A program made the translations under genes and the position numbers. A stretch of DNA of 64,000 bases from Megalobrama amblycephala (lineage: Eukaryota > Chordata > Actinopteri > Cypriniformes > Xenocyprididae). The stretch spans positions 68,606,595 to 68,670,594 of the forward strand of contig NC_063044.1 in assembly GCF_018812025.1 (NCBI RefSeq), read 5' to 3'. The notes under the pieces are model-generated. The model was given only the letters and a program-made list of their open reading frames with translations, was not told the DNA's origin and searched no databases. Shown one piece after another: positions 34,074 to 46,356 of the stretch (within the stretch, counting starts at the first letter, position 1; each line of letters starts with the position of its first letter).

Positions 34074-36725
34074 AGACAATCCTTGGTTCAGTGATACTCT
34101 CTCTACACTTATTCAGACAGAGAAATGCTGCCTGGGCCAAGGCAAAGAAATCGAATGATTTATAGATTGGGGTTATTATAGAGCATTACGAAATTCATGT
34201 ACTAAATCAATACAATGTGCAAAACGCGATTATTATCTTTCTATGGTAAATTGACATTTAAATAATCCTATTAAATTCTGGAAGCTAGTAAAATCTACTT
34301 CAGGAACGAGTTTATCATTTAAAGCTCCAGATCATTTAATTGTTAACCAAACTATTGTTAGGGGTAGAGCAAATATTGCTGAAACTTTTTATATTTTTTT
34401 TTTACTGCAGGCTCAAGTTCAGAGTCTACTGATTTAGGTGTCTCTACCTCTACAGAATTAGCTGTTCCTGATGAACATTGTCCCAGGCAGGTGTTTAATT
34501 TCTCTCCTATTACAACATCCCAGGTTTATAATGCTTTAGTGAAACTAGATGTCAAATAATTGGCAGGGGTTGATAAAATTAACCTTATTTTCTAAAAATG
34601 GAAGGTATTGTAGCAGAAACAATTGCATCTATTTTTAATTTAAGTTTGATTTCAAATATTATACCAAGAGCATGGAAGTCGGCATCAGTTATTCCCTTAT
34701 TAAAAAGTGGAGATCCTTCAGATCATAGTAATTATCGTCCTGTTTCTAGATTACCAGTTTTAGCTAAAGTATTCGAATCATTGATAAACGATCAATTAAA
34801 TCATTTTGAACAGATAATAATATTCTTAATGATCATCAGTCAGGTCATAGTACCCTAACTGCAGCTCTGTTAGTTACTAATGACCTTATCAATTCCTGAG
34901 ATTGTAAAAAGTCCTGTGTATGTCGAAAATTACTCTTATATGTGACCCTGGACCTTTCAAAAGTCTTTCGGGACTCTGTTGAAATAGCCATAGCCATTGT
35001 ATTGTTACAGAAACTTATTGATCTATAGGTATTAGTGAAGCTGCTCTAAAATAGGATATTAGGATAATTATCTATCCATGAACGTACTCAGTGTGTGAAT
35101 TTTTTACTGTAAATTATAATTCTCCTTCATTTGGTCAGACTTTCTTCAATAAGTAAAAAAGGAGTTCCTCAAGGATCTATTTTATCTCCTATTGTATTTC
35201 TGTAAAATTTTGAAAGAAAAAAAGCATAAACAGACCAATAACCTTGATATTAACCCAGGTACCCATTTCCCCACGATATAGTACTTACAAGTCTATACAA
35301 ACTATACAACTATAGTTGCCAGTGGGCTAATGTCAATATTATACAATATTTGTTGTCTCAATATGCAAAGAAGACAAAATATATGATTTTTAGTTGACTC
35401 ACTTAAGGATAAATATGTTTCAACTTTATATGGAACACAAATTGAAAAAGCAGTTCTTATAAATATTTAGGTATATGTTTAGATGAAACTTTCCCAAAAC
35501 ATCTATAATGTTCTTATCTCTCAGTGAGAGGTACAGAGAAAAAAGATCCTTTAACATACATTGAAGAAGTCATTCAAATATTTTAACCGAAATAAAAATG
35601 TTGATAATAACTTAAAAGATATATATTGAAGCGGCAGTGGACTCCAGAATCCATTCCTTGTATCCTTTATGAATCTTTATCATGGTCCACTTTGCATCAT
35701 AGGAGGAATTAGCATATGTATATATTTATTGCCAAGGCGCTTCTTAAAATTTTTAGCTGTTTATGATGGTTATGGTACTAGATTACAGCTGCATCTTCGA
35801 CTAAAAGTCCCAAAGGTATCCTCTGAATTTGGAAAGCATGCCTTTTCTTTTAATGCCCCTAGGAACTGTGGTAGATTTTCCAAGACGCACCTGACTTAAG
35901 TTACCTTCCTGGGGCGTCTCCTAATCGACACCCGAGCATCTCCTAATTGACACTCAATAATATTTGGGGTCAACGTCTTGACCCCCTTAAACCTTGTTCC
36001 CTAACCTGACTTGCTGCAGCAATAACCAGAGACTCCAGTTTTTGTCCTTTAAAGCTTTAATCACGGCCGAGAGAGTTCTCATCAATCCCAGAGAATCTCT
36101 CTCCGAAGGAATACAGCAGGTTTTATAGGATTTCAGGTACACTTCACAGTCAGCATGGCATGATCTATTACTCATTATCATCAGTCTCAATACGATTGGT
36201 TTAGATTTAAGAAAAACATCTCAGTTCCTCTGTCCCGCATAAATTTAGATTAGAACAACTGAATCCCAAGATCATCAAAACATGTCTCAGGGTTAGTAGT
36301 TCAGATTACTCAATAGGTTAAACCAATTTCTCAAAGACTATTTTTATCCTCAGAAGGATGCTGTCTAGCCAATGTTTCTGAATCACAACACTCAGTCCTA
36401 GTGACTATTTCTCTATTTCAGAGTTAGATTATTATTAGGCCTGTAGAAGAAAAGAAATGTTAGTTCATTAATAATTAGTTCAAAAATTCCATCACAGAAC
36501 ACTTGGAATGACTTACAAAATGTACTGAAACTAGAGTTTTTGCCTGCTTTAAGTTAAATGTATTTAAATGTATTTTGTATTCTGCTTTTATAGAATATGT
36601 GTTTTCTTTATTTGTATGTAACTATGTGTGCTGTTGTTTTGACCAGGTCTCTCTGGAAGAAGAGATTATGATATCTCAATGGGATCTTCCTGGATAAATA
36701 AAGGATGAATAAATAAATAAATAAG
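34074..36725 (+). mobile_element. Second LINE, highly decayed
   Basis: Scattered RT-like motifs in several frames: PWFSDTLSTLIQTEKCCL at about 34082, then NLSLISNIIPRAWKSASVIP and SNYRPVSRLPVLAKVFE (34625-34790) and KGVPQGSILSPIVFL at about 35157. The catalytic Asp box cannot be found. The 3' end near 36720 is a run of AATAA units after GGGATCTTCCTGGATAAATA. It is a different family from the L2 copy at the window start. The part at about 35900-36440 looks like a foreign insertion. Confidence 0.7.
35990..36240 (-). repeat. LTR-like repeat, copy 1
   Basis: GCTTTAATCACGGCCGAGAG, AGAATCTCTCTCCGAAGGAA and GGCATGATCTATTACTCATT correspond to a diverged copy at 42525-42680 (GCTTTAATCACGGCCGGGAG, GAATACAACAGTTTTTACAA, GGCATGATTCATTGAATCA). 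An internal polyadenylation-like tract suggests solo LTRs in minus orientation, but the ends are not defined. This copy sits inside the decayed LINE. Confidence 0.5.
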
Positions 36726-37540
36726 TTCGTTGTCATACAGCGTTTATCTTGGGTTATTAGATTTGTTGTTAATGTTAGCAACACTTAGTTGCCAGTTCAT
36801 TAAAGGACCAGAGAATAACACAGTAAGAAGGTTGAAAAAGACACTATATTAGGAACATCACAATCTAATGTAATTCTAGCTCTGCCATATTTCTACTTCA
36901 GTTAGGTTTATAATCAGCCAGAAATTGTAAATTCAATACTTATGAAAACACAACAGGTGTTTGTTAAAGGTGTTGCACTGCGTTCAAACAGGGTTTCTTA
37001 TTTCAGAATATTAAACACATCTGATATAAAGCAAGTAAGTACAAAAACAGCCCCACAAACTCTGACCTCAATGCTAAATCATCATGTTATTGTGTGGAAG
37101 AATAAACATTTGAATAACAATAGTGGTTTGTATATAGATATGTATATACTTTTCTCATTTAATAACAAAATCTGCACTGGAGTACAGAGCCAAAATAACA
37201 GAAATCATGACAAATGTCCAAATAGTTATGGACCGAACTGTAGGTGTGTGCTCTCACTTCTCATTAAAATGTTTGGGAAACGTGTATTTAATCTGTTCTT
37301 CAATGTATTAACCTTAACACTGTTTCCTCTTTCTTTTTCTTTCCTCTTACATGTTGATTACCTTTTTCTAATGCTTCATTCATGAAATGGACACACAATC
37401 TTGTTCCATTGTATTTTAAATTTAATTTTAGGGCCATAAAAACATTTAAAAGAAGTACATGTCATTTTACCTCAAATTTGTCTTTGATTTTTCTACTTTT
37501 TTTTTTATTTTAAATAGTAATTTTCTTTTCCCTCAGATGC

Positions 37541-37740
37541 TGTGAAGAGCCCAGATGCTACAGACATTGATGCAGCAGTGGAGGAACACCTGAAGCTGTT
37601 GAGGAAAAAAGTCATCTCTTTCTTGCAAATGAAGCTCAAGAGCTCCAGAAGTCAACATTAGATTTTATTGAGCAAATCAACAAAGCCGAGATGCATGCAG
37701 GACATCTGAAAATGTCTTTGTTCAAGTCTCCATCTTTATA
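37541..37740 (+). pseudogene. apol: Apolipoprotein-L-like N-terminal exon, frameshifted
   Basis: A good acceptor (TTTTCTTTTCCCTCAG) precedes an exon-like segment reading DAVKSPDATDIDAAVEEHLK and then, after a frame change near 37605, FLANEAQELQKSTLDFIEQI. The second piece resembles the helix preceding the membrane-insertion domain of fish apolipoprotein-L-like proteins. The frameshift and the missing middle of the protein make it a broken exon. Its partner is probably the C-terminal ApoL segment 6.6 kb downstream. Confidence 0.5.
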
Positions 37741-39714
37741 CCTTTTTCTTATCAGCTGTTAAACAATGATAATACAGCTCAATCTCCACCACTGGAATTG
37801 CATTGCATTTCTGTTTTGACATATGTGTTCTTTTACAGCCTTCATCGCTCCTCATCAATAGTATTCTTTCTGCTAATAAACTCACACATATTGTAACTTT
37901 GACAATATAATTTAGGTGTCATATACACCTAATCTAACAGTGAAGTTTACTAAATAAATCGAGTTAATTTCACATGTTACACAAAGAGAAATGGATAAAG
38001 ATAGGCTACATTTACAAATGTGATCAAAAATAAGTAGTGCCACTCACAAAAAAACATGTATGACATATTAAATAATAGGCCCAAGTTATATATTCTGTAC
38101 TAATTATTTTCCATTTGCTTTTGTTTTATCTTGGGATGTTTCTAACTCAAGCAAGGTGATCAGCTAAAGACAAAAAAGAAGGAATGACTTCAAATGACAC
38201 CAACTCTGAATCAACATAACTTCCAAAACCATGTTGACTAGTAGATGACGATCTGAGAAACTCCATGATCCTTGCTGTTTTTCACTCTGAATAAAGTGAG
38301 CTGAATATTCTGTTTCATTGTCATCTGCACTAAATTTCATTACGTTCAATCTATTATTATTCTGCAAAAGTGAATTTAAAGATGACTTAAACTCTCTTTG
38401 TGTTAGAGTTAGGATGAAACATTTAACATTTCATTCAAACCTGTGTGAGTTTCTTCAGTGGAGCACAGAAACAACACTTTCTATAAATAATACAAGTAAT
38501 AATAAACTAGTGAATAAACAACATTAAAAACATGAACAGCAGCTTCATTTACATTTATTCAATCAAATCACAGAGTCAATGATATACACTAGATTAGGGA
38601 ACAAGCGGAAGCAGAAGTGAAATACAGTGTAACAGAACACAAAAATGAAATATCTTGATTTTTAAGTCTCTGTTCACAGTGGGAAAAAAAGAAACAAAAC
38701 AAAACATAAAATTGCTTCTTATTTTTAATTAAACAGTGGTTCACTGAACAAACAATGGCTCTGTCTTCAAATAAAGTCTGTCAGTACTGCTGCAAAAGAG
38801 TACAGTTTACTTTAATAAAATTAAGAAAAAGATCTTGTCCACATAGTTTGCAGAAAGACAGATCTGCTGGAGTTGATTGCACATTTAGGGCAGTCTTTAA
38901 TGCATTCTTCTAATGAAATATGTTTATCTACTCCAATTCCTTGGTGAAATATAAACCTTTAAATACTTGTTTTCATGACAGATTCATTCAAACATTCATT
39001 AAATAATGAAGACATCAACAGGTTAGAAAAATAATGATAAATATTGAATATGTGATATAGTTTATATACTTATCAGAATGCACCTCTCTAGTTTATTGTC
39101 ACTGAATATCTTTTCTGAGGTAAATGTGAAGTTGTGTGACATTATTGTTCTCAAGCTTTTTTTATTGATTTCTGCGGTTAAAACACTGATTAAGAGATTA
39201 CATGAGATTAGATTCATTTCAGTTAGTTGTTCTGTATCTTCTGTTGTTCATTCATGTTTATTTGCTGCTGTAACTAGTAGTAAGGCCAGATTACTGTAAC
39301 GCTCTACTGGGTGGTCGTTGTGCTCGCTTGATAACTTAAAATTTTTGAGACAGCTTAAAATTTAATTTAAATATATTAATATAATTCATTAATTGTATTA
39401 TTAGGTTAAAGGATTAAATGAAAAATAGCCCAAGCTTTACTCACCCTTAAGCCATCCTAGGTGTGTATGACTTTCTTCTTTCTGATGAAAATAATCAGAG
39501 AAATATTAATTAAATATCCTGACGCATCCAAGCTTTATAATGGCAGTGAACGGGATCAATGAGTATGAGCTGAAGAAAAGGCATCCATCCACATCCATCC
39601 ATCATAAACGTACTCCACAAGGCTCTGGGGGTTAATAAAGGCCTTATGAAGCAAAGTGATGCGTTTGTGTAAAAAAATATCCATATTTAAACAAGTTATG
39701 ATGTAAAATATCTA
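37741..39714. other. Gene-free sequence within the broken ApoL locus
   Basis: AT-rich. From about 39230 to 39335 there is a small L2 LINE fragment: CCAGATTACTGTAACGCTCT followed by ACTGGGTGGTCGTTGTGCTC matches the L2 coding sequence at 1125-1165. From about 39415 to 39660 there is a piece of the abundant fish MITE (TTACTCACCCTTAAGCCATC, TGTATGACTTTCTTCTTTC). Confidence 0.5.
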
Positions 39715-41295
39715 CAAACCCAATTCCAAAAAAGTTGGGACACTGTACAAATTGTGAATTAAAACAGAATGTAATGATGTGGAAGTTTCAAATTTCAATA
39801 TTTTATTCAGAATTACAACATAGATGACATATCAAATGTTTAAACTGAAAAAAATGTATTCATTTTAAGGAGAAAAATAAGTTGATTTTAAATTTCATAG
39901 CATCAACACATCTTAAAGTTGGGACAAGGCCATGTTTACCACTGTGTGGCATCCCCTCTTCTTTTTATAACAGTCTGCAAACGTCTGGGGACTGAGGAGA
40001 CAAGTTGCTCAAGTTTAGGAATAGGAATGTTGTCCCATTCTTGTCTAATACAGGCTTCTAGTTGCTCAACTGTCTTAGGTCTTCTTTGTCACATCTTCCT
40101 CTTTATGATGCGCCAAATGTTTTCTATGGGTGAAAGATCTGGACTGCAGGCTGGCCATTTCAGTACCCAGATCCTTCTTCTACGCAGCCATGATGTTGTA
40201 ATTGATGCAGTATGTGGTCTGGCATTGTCATGTTGGAAAATGCAAGGTCTTCCCTGAAAGAGACGACGTCTGGATGGGAGCATATGTTGTTCTAGAACTT
40301 GGATATACCTTTCAGCATTGATGGTGCCTTTCCAGATGTGTAAGCTGCCCATGCCACACGCACTCATGCAACCCCATACCATCAGAGATGCAGGCTTCTG
40401 AACTGAGCACTGATAACAACTTGGGTTGTCCTTGTCCTCTTATTCCAGATGACATGGCGTCCCAGTTTTCCAAAAAGAACTTCAAATTTTGATTCGTCTG
40501 ACCACAGAACAGTTTTCCACTTTGCCACAGTCCATTTTAAATGAGCCTTGGCCCAGAGAAAACGCCTGCGCTTCTGGATCATGTTTAGATATGGCTTCTT
40601 TTTTGACCTATAGAGTTTTAGCCGGCAACGGCGAATGGCACGGTGGATTGTGTTCACCGACAATGTTTTCTGGAAGTATTCCTGAGCCCATGTTGTGATT
40701 TCCATTACAGTAGCATTCCTGTATGTGATGCAGTGCCGTCTAAGGGCCCGAAGATCACGGGCATCCAGTATGGTTTTCTGGCCTTGACCCTTACGCACAG
40801 AGATTGTTTCCAGATTCTCTGAATCTTTGGATGATATTATGCACTGTAGATGATGATAACAATTTTTCTCTGAGAAACTCCTTTCTGATATTGCTCCACT
40901 ATTTTTGGCCGCAGCATTGGGGTTATTGGTGATCCTCTGCCCATCTTGACTTCTGAGAGACACTGCCACTCTGAGAGGCTCTTTTTATACCCAATCATGT
41001 TGCCAATTGACCTAATAAGTTGCAAATTGGTCCTCCAGCTGTTCCTTATATGTACATTTAACTTTTCCGGCCTCTTATTGTTACCTGTCCCAACTTTTTT
41101 CGAATGTGTAGCTCTCATGAAATCCAAAATGAGCCAATATATGGCATGACATTTCAAATGTCTCACTTTCAACATTTGATATGTTATCTATATTCTATTG
41201 TGAATAAAATATAAGTTTATGAGATTTATAAATTATTGCATTCCTTTTTTATTCACAATTTGTACAGTGTCCCAATTTTTTTGGAATCGGGTTTG
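39715..41295 (-). mobile_element. Tc1/mariner transposon, complete ends
   Basis: Terminal inverted repeats start CAAACCCAATTCC and end GGAATCGGGTTTG. Each extends over about 45 bp (GTTGGGACACTGTACAAATT and complement) and the element is flanked by TA duplications (39713-39714, 41296-41297). At 1581 bp it has the usual size of a fish Tc1 element and encloses one transposase gene on the minus strand. Confidence 0.93.
40089..41000 (-). pseudogene. Tc1 transposase, frameshifted
   Basis: DD34E transposase readable in three minus-strand frames. The N-terminal helix-turn-helix part lies at about 41000-40840 (GRGSPITPMLRPKIVEQYQK). The middle part is at 40969-40382, with the second HTH region (KGQGQKTILDARDLRALRR) and the first catalytic Asp in VLWSDESKFEVLF. 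The C-terminal part is at 40382-40089, with the second Asp in CIFQHDNARPHTA and the Glu in SPDLSPIENIWRIIKRKM. Frame breaks near 40850 and 40390 separate the pieces, so the copy cannot make active enzyme, although its ends could still be mobilised in trans. Confidence 0.9.
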
Positions 41296-41297
41296 TA

Positions 41298-43603
41298 CTT
41301 TCCGCCAGACCCCCTTCCTTATTCAATGTACGAAGAAAGTGTAAAACTCTTGCCGTTCACAAATTTGCAAATTTGCAAATAAGGTTATGCTATGTCCTAC
41401 GTATTCAACTTACGGAAAAAGTGTAACTGACATGGCATGGTAAATTATATATTGACAAAAACCAGCTCACTGCATATTCTGCAATTGTTTCAGAGCAGCC
41501 CACACTGTTTCTCATCGCACTGTGTGAAATACAGACTGAACGACGGTTCAAACCCAACCGCATCTGTAACATAAACTACATCTCTCAGTTGGATAAAGAA
41601 AACCAGATTTGCTAATAAAGTTTTGATGGATGATGATGGTAATGAAGGTAAAGATGATTACAGTGACATACAGGAGTCGTGGCTCACTGATATTTCTGCA
41701 TCTTTGCTTTCTTTCTCTTCTCCGACTTATCTTATTATTAGCTTATTGTTGCATCGGGCGAGGTGTTTTTTTCAAGAGCTATTTCTAGAAAGTTCCCTCA
41801 GTGCTGAACATAGATTGCAATATTGCACTTGACGATAACGTTCTTGTCCTTTTCTGTGAAAATAATGGGAGTAGCTATGTCCATCTCACAAATGTAGAAT
41901 CCGTCTCTGCCGTTCATCTCAACCAATAAGTTCCAGCGGCAGGAAATAGACATACTATTTTACCTGCTGATTTTTTATTTATTTATTTTTTTATACTGCA
42001 TTACAGCAAAAAGTAAAATATTACTGTAATATTATAATTACTTTTGTAAAGTGTTACTCCCAACACTTCTGACCACATTGGTTAAACAGACTAAACACCC
42101 CCTATAAAATTTATCTGTGGACATTTGCATTTATAAATATTATATTTTCCTGTTTAATATTCTGTATAGGTTTCGTTTTTGACTGCCGCTGTTGTGTAGG
42201 TTCCTATGTGAGGACTTTTATTTTGACGTGTTTCCACAAGCTCATGGCACAGCAAATGCTCGACATGCAGTTTATGTAGCATCTGAGTCAATTCTCTTCC
42301 TAAACCCTGTCGAAAGCATTGGCTTTTTACTCGTTTCTGCTATAGAATAAACTGCACTGCATGTTGAATCATTAAAGGAGTAAGACACTCAAACCCTGGC
42401 TCTTTTACAGAGTTTGGCTTGTGTTTATCTATATTCAAGCTCTGATAGAGAACAGCACACTATCACGTGGGAATAAGGTCTCTAGTTCCTCTAACCAGAC
42501 AGACTCCAGACAAAACCTTTGAACATGCTTTAATCACGGCCGGGAGGATCTCAGACCAATTTCAGAGAGAATCCCCCCAGCAAAAGAATACAACAGTTTT
42601 TACAAAATAGGAGCATAGCAAAGGTGGCATGATTCATTGAATCATTTTTGTACAATATGATTGGTTCTTCATATTTATAATTCAGCAGACCCTTCTGTTA
42701 CTAGGTAAAAGCAAATCTGAATTCCTTGATAACTTCAGCTTGTAACTGTAGTTTATATATTTAGACCACAGTCTCATTTCATTTCCCCTTTAGACACACT
42801 TTGGCCCAAGTGTTGGAGACATTTTGTTTTCTCCACCACAAAAAAGAAGAAAAGAATCCAAAGCATTGAGTTGAGTTTCACCAAGAAACACAGAGATGAG
42901 AACAGTGTAGACAGACATTTTTCAAAGGGCTCTCTTACTTTGACAGGGTTTATTTCCAACTTCCCGCTCACTATTAAGAGAAACCTGCCTCGTACAATCA
43001 TGGAGCAGGAGCAAACAGAGATGCTCTGACTATGTTTAGATGCAGAAGTGAAACCACATGTATTAGAAAACTGAAGTGAAAATCACAAACTGTGCATTTA
43101 CTGTATATTTCTGAGCAGAATTTGAAAGTTCTCTGATTGTTTCATAGTAAATCAGTGTTTCTGTTCATGCTTTAAAATTAGTGCCTTAAGCATGATCATC
43201 TTACTCATTTCTTCTCATTTTATTTATTTCAGTTCACAACGTCTCTGTCTCTGACTGTGCTTCTGCTGTCTCTGCTCTATAACCAATGGAGCTACGATCA
43301 ACTTAGGCTTACGATGCTTTTGTGAAACGCTGCCCTGGTCTGCTCACCTGTATTTTAGTTAATGATAATTTCATGTTTTGTTCAATTATTGCCACCAAGA
43401 GGCACAATCCCACCAGAGAGAGCCCATTCATGTGAACATGTACATTTAAACACACAATACACCATCGCATTATCCCTGGATAACTTTTGAATCACTATAA
43501 TGAATATAGTGTATGAATGATGAATAATGAATTTATGAATTCACTATGTTCATGATGTTTACATTATATGCACTTAGGCGCCTATTGAAAACAAAACAGA
43601 CAT
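41298..43603. other. Gene-free sequence with LTR-like repeat copy 2
   Basis: No coding exon recognised. 42525-42680 is the second copy of the LTR-like repeat (GCTTTAATCACGGCCGGGAG). The segment just after an acceptor-like TTTATTTCAG at 43233 reads TTSLSLTVLLLSLLY, a hydrophobic stretch, but I could not connect it to a neighbouring exon. Confidence 0.4.
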
Positions 43604-44378
43604 TTGAAACAGTTTTACTCTCCACCTGCTGTTCCAACTCATTCCGAAGGGAAGGACTGCAAAGAGTGGACTGCAGCTGGAGTCAGTGCTTCAAGAACCA
43701 CTACGCACAGACATATGCAAGACATGGGTTTCAGCTGTCACATTCAAGCCACTCTTGAACAACAGACAGCGTCAGAAGCGTCTTGCCTGGGCTGAAGACA
43801 AAAAGGACTGGACTGCTGCTGAGTGGTCCAAAGTTATGTTCTCTGATGAAAGTAAATTTTGCATTTCAGGGTCCCAGAGTCTGGAGGAAGAGAGGAGAGG
43901 CACGCAATCCATGTTGCTTGAGGTCCAGTGTAAAGTTTCCACAGTCAGTGATGGTTTGGGGTCCCATGTCATCTGCTGGTGTTGGTCCACTGTGTTTTCT
44001 GAGGTCCAAGGTCAACACAGCCGTATACCAGGAAGTTTTAGAGCACTTCATGCTTCCTGCTGCTGACCAACTTTATGGAGATGCAGATTTCATTTTCCAA
44101 CAGGACTTGGCACCTGCACACAGTGCCAAAGCTACCAGTACCTGGTTTAAGGACCATGGTATCCCTGTTCTTAATTGGCCAGCAAACTCGCCTGACCTTA
44201 ACCACATAGAAAATCTATGGGGTATTGTGAAGAGGAAGATGCGATATGCCAGACCCAACAATGCAGAAGAGCTGAAGGCCACTATCAGAGCAACCTGGGC
44301 TCTCATAACACCTGAGCAGTGCCACAGACTGATTGACTCCATGCCACGCCGCATTGCTGCAGTAATTCAGACAAAAGG
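43604..44378 (+). pseudogene. Tc1 transposase remnant joined to ApoL exon
   Basis: A second Tc1-type transposase, from another family than the one at 39.7 kb. Pieces: GVSASRTTTHRHMQDMGF (43670 on), NRQRQKRLAWAEDKKDW and KVMFSDESKF with the first Asp (about 43760-43860), then FIFQQDLAPAHSA with the second Asp (usual QDNAPAH changed) and SPDLNHIENLWGIVKRKM with the Glu. Two frame changes (about 43740 and 43860) break it. The last frame is open and continues, without a stop or TIR, into apolipoprotein-L sequence at about 44379. Inverted termini were not recognised on either side, so the copy is truncated at its 3' end. Confidence 0.85.
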
Positions 44379-45009
44379 TATTGGTGTTGGAGTAGGAGTT
44401 GCAGGTGGAGTAACAGGTGCTGCATCCACCATTACTAACACTGTACAGCAAAAATCATTCAGAGAGAGTCTTGAACAAATTCAGCAGAAGTATAAATCTG
44501 TAAGCGAACCAATTCTCACACCACTGAATACACTGAGAAAGGTTCTGAGAAAAATCTCAAAGTTCAGTGTTTTTTTCGGCAGCTCAGCTTTTGACAATGT
44601 GCAAATATCATGCAATTTAGACAGAAGGGATGTTTTGTGTGCCACACAACTCATGAATTTGGGTCTGTTGGCAAATGTTAGCAGAATTGCTACTCAGACT
44701 GCAAGAGTAGGGCGAGTTGTAGCAGAAGCAGTCTCAGGAGTGTTAAGTGGACTGTTAGTCTTACTTGATGTCGCCTTCAAAGTGATGGATTCTGTAGACA
44801 TTCACCAGATGAGACAGGGAAAAGTAGATGATCCAGAAAAGGTCCAATCCAGTGTGCTTAAATCCATTGCAGAGATGAGGAGAACACATAAAGAGCTTTT
44901 CAATGTCCAGAAGGAAATACAAACAACAAGAGAGGAACTAAAAGACTATATAGAATTGGCCAGGGGTGACAGAGAAATAAACAATGATTTAAATAGTTTA
45001 AACATATAG
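44379..45009 (+). pseudogene. apol: Apolipoprotein-L-like C-terminal exon
   Basis: About 210 open codons beginning IGVGVGVAGGVTGAASTITN, a glycine-rich hydrophobic hairpin typical of ApoL proteins. This is followed by SVSEPILTPLNTLRKVL, a hydrophobic helix SGVLSGLLVLLDVAFKVMDS and an amphipathic C-terminal helix (SVLKSIAEMRRTHKELFNVQ, TTREELKDYIELARG), stop at 45007-45009. ApoL proteins bind lipid and insert in membranes; several are interferon-induced. Here the expected upstream part of the protein is replaced by Tc1 transposase sequence, so the exon probably belongs to a disrupted gene. It could still be spliced or translated as a chimera (unproven). Confidence 0.7.
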
Positions 45010-46356
45010 ATATGTTGACAATCAGGGTCACCGTGATTTTGTCAAGTAGGACATGTTCTTTGATCAACATTTTTGTTAATCCTGGAACAACATTCCAAAC
45101 AATCAATACACACTCTAAAAACTCCTGGGTTATTTCTTTAACCCATTTTCTGGGTTATTTGTGTTGGGTTAAAATTATGGGTTATTTTTTCAGAGAGTAA
45201 CCATTTTCTGGGTTATAGGGCTAATATTTTGACCCAATTCCTGGGTTGTTTAGGTTTCTGGGTTATTTTTCAAAGAGTAACCCATGTTCTGGGTTAACGC
45301 CCCTTCCCCCCGCCCCCGCTGTTGTTCTGGAATTTTCTCACAACAGTCGTTTGAAACAACCGTTACTTGAACTTGAACGCACTCGGTCCGTTTTGGCCTG
45401 GGCTTCTTCGGTGCAACTTCATCGCGTATTCAAGGTAAGCAAGTATTTTCAGTGTCAATGTAACGTAAACTTTTCTGTGTCCATGTCCCCGTTGCTAGTT
45501 TAGCACCATCTGTTGAAAAAATGACCATGGCTTACCGTGGTAATTCTGTGATTAGCATAGCCGCCCACGGATATCGCGACAACATCTAACTAGTTTAAAG
45601 TCCGTGTAAAGTCAAAATAAATATGTGTTTTGAGTTTGTCAGACTAAATAAGAAAGCGTTATTAACCACCCAGCCAAATTTGAATGATTAAAAATAACGA
45701 TAAGTTCATGAAATTAGGTGTAAAAATGGTTGTGCCTTTTACACATCGTTGAGAAACGTATGACCTATTTAATGTGTTTAGAAGAAAATGACTGAATTCA
45801 CTTTTTCATAAACTGTGCTGTACTTACCTCATTGTTATAATACTGGTAATAATACGATAGGTACAGTGCAGCTAGTGGCGACTTCATGCCGCGTTAAGGG
45901 GGTCGAACACCGGACGAGAAGCGCCGCGCTGCGCCGCGTCTAGGACAACTCGAGGTATCGCGTGCTTTCTCAGTTTATGGCCAGCAATATTGTTATGTTT
46001 AAGGACATTATGAAATTAAGATAATGTCAGTGCTATGTTATGATTGTACTGTATAATTAAATACAACCGTTGCTGAGTCTGCAGTCTGAACACTTTACCT
46101 CAGAGCGTCCGTTAACTGAATGAATTGAGAATATCACCTGAAAATCCAATAACATCAGCAATTTTCATTCAAGCAGCTGATTTCTGTAAATTAATGTAAA
46201 ACTAAATTTATATTGCAGCACATGGTGAAGTCAGTATATACATTAACGACGATTTGAGACAAATAAGTGTAAATTTAATATAAATCTATGTAACTTACAA
46301 GCCAAAGTCAAATTGTTGCTAACCTCTATTGCTATGTTTTCTTCAGGTCATTATAA

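Noticed and set aside
40089..40969. Functional Tc1 transposase
   Set aside because: The catalytic residues are spread over frames that cannot be read together.
45115..45300. Short repeats AACCCAG/CTGGGTTATT as a CRISPR or telomere-like array
   Set aside because: Spacing is irregular and both orientations are mixed; they are subterminal repeats of a DNA transposon, repeated at 47815-48117.
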